Both the position numbers and the translations under genes were made by a program. From Agapanthus africanus (lineage: Eukaryota > Streptophyta > Magnoliopsida > Asparagales > Amaryllidaceae), in NCBI GenBank assembly GCA_030015575.1, contig CM057340.1:751881632-751945631 (forward strand): a DNA stretch of 64,000 bases. The letters run 5' to 3'. Of this stretch, positions 56,039 through 64,000 are shown piece by piece. The first letter of the stretch is position 1; each line of letters opens with the position of its first letter. The notes below the pieces were generated by a model. That model was not told where the DNA came from, did not search any database, and saw only the letters and a list, made by a program, of their open reading frames with translations.

Positions 56039-59000
56039 TCTAATACCCAGTCCTTTTTAATTATTTCCGTATTTCAAACAAGATTACAAATTTGTATGTA
56101 TTTAAATACTTCTATTTCTCCCAATTAATTTTCACCTAATTTTCCTAACCCTAACTGTTAAACCCTAACCCATTCTATTTATTTTCCCAAACTCTTTCTA
56201 ATGAATTAACCCAAACCCTAACTCTCCATTTTCCCTTTTTAAATTTCCAAGCCGGCCCACTCTTCTCTACTTTTCCTATTTTTATTTATTCCCAAACCCG
56301 GCCCAATTCCCTTTTTCCTTATCTTCTTTCCCTTTTCTTTTTCTGGCCCACACTTCCTCAGCCCAAAGAAAAACAAACCAGATTAAACAAATAAAAACCT
56401 TTAAATCCCAGCCCAGTAAATCCCTAACCCAACACCCTTACCCGCTCTCGCTCCGACCCGACTCTTCTCCTTCCCCACCCGCTCTCTTTTTCCCGCTCTT
56501 TCCTTCGCGCGCGCCCCATGTCGCCACGTCGTCGCGACCACGTCTCTCGCGCCGCCTCTCTCGCACCCACGACGTGCGCGCACTCCCTCCTACGACCCGC
56601 TCCTCTCAACGGTCCCCTCCTCTATCTCACTCTCTCTCCCTCTTCATCCCCTCGCTAAACTCGGCGCCACCTTCATCTCCTTCCGCGCACCCCCACCAAG
56701 CACCGACGCCGCCTGCATCCTTCACTGCAACCCCGAGCTCCTCCTCCACCGTCGACATCGCAGCACAACCACCGACGCCTCCAACGCCTCGAGCTCCTCC
56801 CTTCGCCGTCTCCTCACACCCGGCCACCCTCTCGACACTCTCACTGCCTCCTCCCACCAGCCTCCTTGATCACCTCGACGGCGCCTCCGTCGACCGCACG
56901 TCGCAACCACCGAGCTCGATCTCTCTCAGCACATCCCTCTCTCTCTGCACCCCCTCTTTCCCTCTCCCTCTCTCTCTGCACCTCCCTCTCTCCCTGCACA
57001 CTGGCTCCAAGCCCTAACCACGACCCGCCTCCTCACTGCACCCCTCTTCCCCATCGCCTGCGCCCCGAGCTCCCATTGCCGGATCTCTCGCCGCCGGCGA
57101 ACCCTCTGAGTTCCCAGCTACCCCCTCGCATCACCACTGCCGGCCATCTCGACCACCCACCGCCGGCCTCCCCTCTTTGCTGTCATCACGGCGACCCCTC
57201 CGTCGTAGCTGAGTCCCTGCGCGACACCCACCACTGACGCCCCCTCACTGCACCAAAGCTAGCCCAAGTTTCAAATCGAGCCCCGACATTTCGTCGAACA
57301 CGTACATCTGACACAGTTCCCGTTTCTCTGATCACCGGCGTCGTCATCAAAATGTGGCCCCGATCCCCTGAAGCCATCATCGTCAGCAACACGCCATCCG
57401 TCGCAATGCCAGCGCACATCCGTCGCACCTACCGAGCCATCGAGTCCAAGAGCCCAAGCTCGAGCCGAGGCCGCGAGCCCTAACCGTACCGTTCGTTGAG
57501 CGTTCATGCCGTTTCCGCTGCCGTGCATCTCCAAAGTGTCTCCAGACAAGTACCCTACTTGCTACATGCTAGATTATACTGTTATACTTCAAAATACTAT
57601 TAATTCCATGTTTACGATTCATGAAAACTTATATGACATAGCTGTTTGATGCAAAACCCGAATGAAAACCTTCCATTAAACTGACAGAACTTGATCATAT
57701 ACGCTGGCCCGTATGACAATGAACATTGTGGTGAAATATTACTGGAAAATCTAATCGTTACTGGCTTGAACAATCACCCCCATTACACCCGTTAAAACTG
57801 AATATTTCCCGCGTCTGAAACTTGTTAAAATCATAATTAATTGTGTACACATTAAAGTGATGCGTGCGATGGCTCGTATCGAAGCTAACTGTTTAACCCA
57901 CTGCACCATATTGTTTACCACTGAATTTTAATAAGCTATGGTAGAGAAAACTGCGGAGGAGTATGATTCTGGACTGCAGTCCAGAATGGAAATCCCGATT
58001 AACCCTTGTTTCTAAACCCTAGTATGTTACTGTTCATATAAGCGAATGCGCAGAACCCTGTATCGTTACGTAGGAAATTGGATTAGTTTTCTTACTCGAC
58101 TGGGTTCACTGGTTCCCTCAACCATTTGATATTTTTAATTCATTTTACCTTGTCGACATGTCTTGCTGAATTCTGCAGAAGCAGATTTTACACCTCAGAT
58201 ATAATCTGTCCATAACTCTCTGTTGGCATGGTATATTACTGATCCGCCAATTGCGGTGGAAACCTGACTGATAATCCTAAATATAGATCAACTATAGCGT
58301 CGCCTAATTATGATCCCAACTGGGATTAAAATGCGGTATGAAATGGACTTCCGATTCTGAAACCGGATTTCCAGCAGTGAACGTTTAAAATGAAATGGCC
58401 ATATCTAGCGATCCTGAAACCCGATTGACGTGAAACAAAATTTGTTGGATAGATAATTAAACATACTACTCATCCCCTGTTCATTGTTTTGCTAAATTTC
58501 GCATGTATGAATTATGATAAATTATGCAAGTGGTAGGACACCGAGTGATGAGATCTTAATCATGCCTTAGTTATTGTATTCTCATCACATTATATGTATG
58601 TCATTGCATTGGTAACCTAGTGATCATGTGCATTGCCCAGTGTTAGGTTTTAACATTTGATTGTGGCAAGTACGTTAGTGTTTAAGCATGAATGAGCAAG
58701 TGAAAGTGACACGTACTTGTACACAATCAGTGGACCCTATTGATTTATCGCATTGTCGACGTCTGTGGGACGTGTATAAGTGTGACTATAATTGGTATGG
58801 GATAATTATGGAAGCACTTGTATGGGTGTCACAGGTAAGGCACCAAACACTGTCCATTTATCTTGGGTATCAGTCGGGACATGCTTGATGGAGATCCTGT
58901 CTCCAGTTCTCGCGCAGACTTGTCATGGTCTAACCGGTATTTGGGTTTATGGTTGGCGTTTGATGTAGACCACGGGGTGTGGGGTAGTTTGAGTGTGAGT

Positions 59001-59715
59001 TAAACAGAATCTCGGAGTCTCATGCCGGCACATATGGAGATATATAAGGATATCACTGATTATTAGCGAGCGACTCGGGCCCGTGTTCCCTTGCCCTTGG
59101 GTCCTACCCTTGGGTAGGGGATACTCACGAGTGGTTGACTCTCACACTTGGACTGACGATAGGCTTAGTGACCTGTACAGTAAGACTTAGAGACTGATAG
59201 GGATAGTGACATTGACATGCATTGATTACTGTTTCAACATCCCTGCCACGCTGTTTACTGCTTTACTATTTGCCTGCCCTATTAGATACCTGCATTGGCT
59301 ACTTCCTGTTCACGTCTTTACTCTTTTGATTACTGTTACATATTCATTATTATTACACGAGTTACTATTCTTACCCATATATATATTGCTATCGTGTCGC
59401 TCTGACGACTTGAGTATGCATGCTCAGAGTGAGAAGTGGATCTAGCCAGGACCAGGACCTGACGTACCTCGAGGATATCGCGGACATCTTGATCAGCGAC
59501 TCAGAACTATACTGCATTGATCTCCATCTGGTTAGTTCTTTTGTATTTGTTTTGATTTAGTTACTGCATTTCTCATTACCTGTTCATTGATTACTGATTA
59601 CCACGTAAAGCTAGAAGCCGAAGTGTGACTACGGAGAGGTATTTCCTCGACCGTAGGAGCATGGCTGGCCTTGTCAACCCCTCGTATTCCGTATTTTAGG
59701 AAGCGGGGCATAACA
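56039..59715 (+). repeat. solo LTR of a chromovirus-type family
   Basis: 3677 bases with exact 5-bp target duplications and no interior. It starts tctaatacccag and ends gcggggcataaca, related to TGTAACACCC...GGGGCATGACA of the fragment's LTR. It shares 'aagtacc.tacttgctacatgct' with that LTR at 57549. GC-rich tracts at 56400-57490 produce spurious frames. A solo LTR arises when the two LTRs of an element recombine. Confidence 0.82.
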
Positions 59716-59720
59716 ACACA

Positions 59721-60216
59721 CTTCCAACGTGCCACATGTGCAAAGGAACTGAGAATTCTCGCCGGCACATTGCGCGATTTGAACCCATGTGCGGCAATAC
59801 TGATATACTTCTCCTCCGACAGTTCATTGGCTATCCGGTGGGTATTACCTTCGAATGGTATGCGAAACTCCCGAATGACTCCATGAATACCTTCGACGAA
59901 ATGGAGATGCCCTCCTGTCAGAGATTCGCTAGTATGAATAAACGCACTACCGTGACGACACTGGTCAACGAAAGGGTTAGATCGAATGAGACGGGGTTCA
60001 ATGTGTTACCCGATGGCAAAATCTCTGGTCAAATACAAGCAACGTATCGATGAAGTTGCAGCCATAGGAATACTCATAGCCATCCTTGACCCAAATTCAA
60101 AGGCGTCCTCGTATATGGCCCTCTTCAAGCCGACAGCCTTCCAAGAGCTCATGAATAAAATGACCCGATTGGATCAGCTGAGTCAAGACCCTTTATCATC
60201 TGATGAAGATGAATGA
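59721..60216 (+). pseudogene. gag capsid part of element D
   Basis: Shows LRQFIGYPVGITFEWYAKLPNDSMNTFDEME and AIGILIAILDPNSKASSYMALFKPTAFQELMNKM, clearly the same protein as element C gag at 48430-49030. No pol follows before the 3' repeats begin at 60419, so D lacks pol entirely. Confidence 0.8.
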
Positions 60217-60418
60217 AAAGCTGAGGTAAGGTGGTATTTGCCGCCGACGCTCAACAAAAAAAATGAGCGATTTTGAAACAACCTGTCACCAAAATAGCGA
60301 CGGTGTGGGTACTCGTTCCCCCCGAGGTATACACAGGGGGCATATTTCTCACTGGAGGAAGAATCTCTACGTAAGATAGTCCTTTCTTCTCAAAAGAATA
60401 GAAAGGATATCAAGGGGC

Positions 60419-60750
60419 TTACAAACGAGTACTGCAGTCAAGTGGAATATCCCACTTGAACAAAAAAAAAATGGTATATCCATAAGCAAAATGGGCACGG
60501 ATGAAAACCCGAAAGGGCGCCGTGAGTAAAAACAGCAGGACTACCGGCGATGTTTGTGAAAACCCGAAAGGACGCAGACTCGTAAAGAAAATGGTACGTC
60601 CACAAGAAAAATGTACAAGGATGAAAACCCGAAAGGGCTCCGTGAGTAAAAACAACAGGGCTGCCGGTGAGTTTGTGAAAACCCGAGAGGGCACAGACTC
60701 ATAAAAAATTCATGCACATTGGCAAGGTCCTCTCGACCTTGTAAGGAGAA
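60419..60750. repeat. 3' region tandem repeats of element D
   Basis: Units of about 120-130 bases on 'gaaaacccgaaagggc.c.gtgagtaaaaacagca', the reverse complement of element C's 42070-42365 repeat, followed by one hairpin unit CAAGGTC-CTCTC-GACCTTG at 60722-60750. Confidence 0.8.
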
Positions 60751-60769
60751 AATACCTCGCTTCCAAAAA

Positions 60770-61182
60770 TTAGCATATACTCTGATGGATATGGGCATAG
60801 ACATGTAAACCTATAGCATGCCTAACCCCTTTAGCCATGCTCGAAGCTATCCAAACTACTTCTGGACATGTCGATCTTTCTGGTGAAGAAGGAACAGAGA
60901 AATGACAAATCCATAAGGCGATAAAAGCACTCAAAAGAGTATCCCGGCTAGTCCTCTCTTGATGACAAATCCTATCGAATTGTATCTGGAAGAAAGCTGA
61001 CGAACATATGCGATATTTACCTTGAGATCTTGGAGTAGATGTTCCTGTTGTTACTTTAGAGGCAGTAGGCAGAGTAACTTGAGTACTTTTACCTCTTCCC
61101 ATGGCTTTCTTGGTCTGCTTGGCTTGTGGTGAGGAAGTGGATGATTCGCCTATGGGAAAAGGGTTTTTGATATTCAAGAAAT
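60770..61182 (-). CDS. distal part of the antisense cargo gene of element D
   Basis: Minus-strand stretch with GESSTSSPQAKQTKKAMGRGKST (Ser/Lys-rich) followed by a possible donor (aaggtaaatatcg near 61018). Position downstream of the PMD piece matches the basic exon of element C's gene, but similarity of residues is slight. Confidence 0.35.
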
Positions 61183-61838
61183 TATTAAATCTTTTGAACT
61201 CGCCTAAATTTAAGAAATGTTTAATCTACTCTTCGAAAGCACCGGTTTCGGAAGCGATTGTGTCTCAGCACAAGAAAGAGTATAATATGCATTATACAAA
61301 TCCATACAAGAAGGATGAATATAACACCCGACACTTCTTATTCCACCCAAACAATAACTATTCAGGGGGATTACATTCATCATAAATCTTTCCTGTAATA
61401 GGCAATCCGAAGTAATCCCACACGTGCAATAAAGTAATTCCAAACTCACCCGCTAAAGTAATGGCAGTATTGGTGTTGGTGTTGAAACTTTCTAAGAAAG
61501 CTCTCAAATAATCCGATGATGAAGGATGAAGAAAGAAAGAGAAATAAATGGCGTTATAAAGGCCGGCAGACTTTAACTTTTCATGGTCATGAGCTAAGGA
61601 ATATTTAGCCCACTCAAGGAACCCTGGCAAGAAGTGAGGGTTACCCTTAAATTTGAATTGCGCAGGCCAAGTTTCTTGAGTCCCGCTAGCTAATGAAATG
61701 CTCAAGACTGACGAGTATTTTGTAGGTGGACGAATGGCATGCGAGTTAATAACGGTTAACTCAGAAGGATAGTCATTACCCACCAACATTTGCTTCTTGT
61801 CATCAAAACATGTACAGATGAATGATATCAGTAGCATC
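61183..61838 (-). pseudogene. antisense PMD cargo fragment of element D
   Basis: Reads SAGLYNAIYFSFFLHPSSSDYLRAFLESFNTNTNTAIT, then EFGITLLHVWDYFGLPITGKIYDE. This parallels element C's LGLYTAVYVSLFQYPTLPTWW and EVSISLEEFTEVSGLPVIGEHYEE in the same order, so it is the same PMD family. It runs antisense to element D, as in element C. Its 5' part is cut off where the LTR fragment begins at about 61838. Confidence 0.65.
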
Positions 61839-64000
61839 ATCCCGGGGCTGGCCTAGCCCGTAAAACTGATCAGTATAAGCGCCGAACTGTTGAGTTACAA
61901 GTCATGTTCCATCATTGATTTCCCCTTACCCCCAAGTTATGTGTTCAAGTCAGGTATTGATAAATCTGGAGCTAATGCCAACACATGATCAAGCAGGTAC
62001 AGATTTGTCTATGCAGACAACAGAATATGTCCATCGGGACAACAAGTCAAGAATGTCGGCATTAGGAACAGGATCAGGTATCAAGTCAAGCAGTGGTGCA
62101 TCAGGTCATGTCAGGGGTGCACAGTGTATCAAATAGGTGTCCAACAGTAAAATGTATCAAGTATCGAATCATGGTAACAGTACAGATGTACGGTAAAAGC
62201 ATGGATGCACAAATATCTATCAGGGGTTACATCTATAACTCCATGACTACGTAGGATGCATATTATCAAGTATGGGGTACTAATGTAACAGTAATATGAA
62301 TTAATATGACATGGCATGCAACTAGATATATAAAATTAATGGTATGGATACACAATAAAACATGGATGCACAAATATCTATCAGGGGTTACATATACAGC
62401 TCCATGACTATGTAGGATGCACATTATCAAGCATGTGGTACTAATACAACAGTAACATGAAATAATATGATCTGTAGATGCAGCTACATATATAATAAAT
62501 GATATTGATGTATAAGGGTATCCGAAAACAGTAAAACATTAATATAGATGTACAATGCAATCAACATGTGATATTTTTATTCATCTGGATGCAAAATATA
62601 TATCATAGCATGTAGCAAGATGAACTTGCCTGAGCGGAACACATGACGGGTGCGTACGGCACGTCCGACATCGGGTAAACGTCGCAACGCACACACGGCA
62701 TACGGGACAGGTCCAAGAAAGGCAAGAAGGTAACCACGCTGTCTGGGAACGTCCACTAGGTCACTCGGATCGTCGGCAGCGGCACGGCTCCGGCGGTGAT
62801 CGCTGGAAAATACGAATCAAGAAAAAGAAGAAAGAAAAAGAAGAAGAAAAGAAGAAGAAGAGGGCTGTGTGTTTGTTGCTCTGGGTTTGGAATCAGAGAC
62901 GAGGCAAGGAAAATGACGTCGACGACGGGCCGTCGACGGCAAGGTTCAAGCGATGGTTTCCGGCAAAGGGTAGTGGGGATCCAGGTGTGCAGGGAAAGCT
63001 TGGGTTCTGGGTAGGGTTAAGTGCTGGGGTCATGGGCTTGCAGGGGAGGAGAGGAGAGAGGTGGTGGTGAGGTGAGGCTGACGGGGTGATTGGAGCTCCG
63101 GCGATGAGGGTGCGGCTATGATCCCGAGGGTTGCTTGGTGGGGTTCGTCGCGGTTTGCGACGGTTTGCAGGGGCTGCTCTGGTGTTGGGTCGGCGAGAGT
63201 AGAGAGTGATGGGTTTGAGGAGGAATATAACCAAGACGGAGGTGACTAGGGCGGTCGGCAACGACGAGCGCGACACGTGGGCGTGGATCGCAGGCAATGG
63301 GTTCACGTCAGGAAAGGAGAGTGGGGAAGGAGGAAGAAGAGGAGGAGGTGGAGTCGGTGCTGGCGGCGACGTGGAGGTTGATGAAGTGGTCGACGGTATG
63401 GGGCGAACGCGAGGGCGTAGGTTCTCACGAGTCGGAGGCGAAGGCGGCAGAGGAAAAAAATATGAGGGGGAGAGAGAGATGGAACACGGGAATAGGGTTT
63501 CCATAAAAAAATTTAAATATAATAGTATAAAGTATATAAATAAAGAATAGAGGAGAGAGAGACAGCAGATAGTTAGGAAAATATAAAAAAAATCTTTTAA
63601 AATATTAAATAGGAAATAAGATATGAAGAATAAAATTTTAAAAGTAAAAAATAAACCGTAGGATAAATATTAGTTAAAATTTGAGATTTTGGCTAATACA
63701 AAAATAGTCCAAAACATACCCGTGTCGGGTCTAATATTATGATTTAAAAATACGGATAATGTACGTATCAACTAAAACCAAAACAGGATATCCGGGTAAC
63801 GAAAAAGTATACCCCAAAAACGGATGCACGCACGTGCACGTAGCCATCCAAACGAGTCCGTTTCACTGAACGGGACGAGAGCAAGATGCGCGGATGCTAC
63901 GACAGGGTTAGGGGTATCATGCAGGCCATTCTAGATATTTTTAAAATATTTTTCTTGATTTTATATGCTATATTGAAAAAATATGCAGATGCCAGTATGC
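61838..64000 (-). repeat. chromovirus-type LTR fragment running off the window
   Basis: Starts mid-LTR with 'ggggctggcctagcccgtaa', matching the reverse complement of 47670-47700, and continues through 'gtagcaagatgaacttgcctg' (62607) to 'cgtttcactgaacgggacgaga' (63860), in the same order as in element B LTRs. It continues past 64000. It carries a 161-bp tandem duplication (62190-62515), a GAA-rich tract (62815-62865) and GC-rich frames that I do not regard as genes. Confidence 0.75.
62190..62515. repeat. 161-bp tandem duplication in the LTR fragment
   Basis: Two units with 'catggatgcacaaatatctatcagggg' type text at 62200 and 62361, and 'gactac/atgtaggatgca' in each. Diverged by a few percent or more. 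Confidence 0.75.

Noticed and set aside
56574-57237. Pro/Ser/Thr-rich frames of 147 and 123 residues
   Set aside because: They lie in the GC- and CT-rich segment of the solo LTR; similar artefacts occur in every related LTR here.
62893-63504. 203-residue Pro/Ser-rich frame on the minus strand and Gly/Glu-rich frames on plus
   Set aside because: Composition artefacts in the GC-rich part of an LTR fragment.

Overview
The window is repeat-dominated plant nuclear DNA, most likely from an angiosperm with a large genome and plausibly a eudicot. Evidence: long LTR retrotransposons of the Ty3/gypsy chromovirus (Tekay/Del-like) and Tat lineages plus Copia-type elements, tRNA-iMet-type primer sites, plant-type introns, and AT-rich decayed spacers. 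No rRNA, tRNA gene, CRISPR array or convincing free-standing host gene was seen.

Layout. (1) 1-9610: a Copia-type element on the minus strand, left LTR cut by the window edge, right LTR complete; its LTRs are still similar but its interior has almost no recognisable coding. (2) 9611-11758: spacer with a G-rich tract, a small exon-like ORF and two miniature hAT-like elements. (3) 11759-24494: a Copia-type LTR split by a whole-length Tekay-like chromovirus (12561-23542, minus strand, 5-bp target duplication gtact). (4) 24495-29764: AT-rich decayed sequence holding one unexplained 400-residue acidic ORF. (5) 29765-64000: a nest of Tat-lineage elements. Element D (plus strand) has its 5' LTR split at 31029/53465 by element C (minus strand, 31030-53464). 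C holds a 5'-truncated chromovirus fragment (about 43050-48374, plus strand). The gag of D is split by a solo LTR (56039-59715, target duplication acaca). The antisense gene of D is cut at about 61838 by another chromovirus-type LTR fragment that leaves the window.

The most interesting content is in C. Between its 3' LTR and its integrase end lies an antisense-oriented host-like gene (about 34.5-39.45 kb, plus strand): a plant mobile domain (PMD) region, then low-complexity acidic and coiled-coil exons separated by at least seven short GT-AG introns, ending near an AATAAA signal. D carries a related antisense PMD piece, so the cargo is a shared lineage trait. Next to it are an eight-unit 132-bp array open on both strands, an array of about 38-bp hairpin units whose stems change in a compensating way, and further tandem repeats. 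The LTRs of C and D are built from dense short inverted repeats, and the U3 of C carries a 40-bp-periodic array of GACACGTGTC boxes upstream of a TATA box.

All assignments are from reading motifs by eye. Family names for LTR elements rest on visible motifs and layout, not on a database search. Coding regions of the LTR elements are fossils and are described only by parts.
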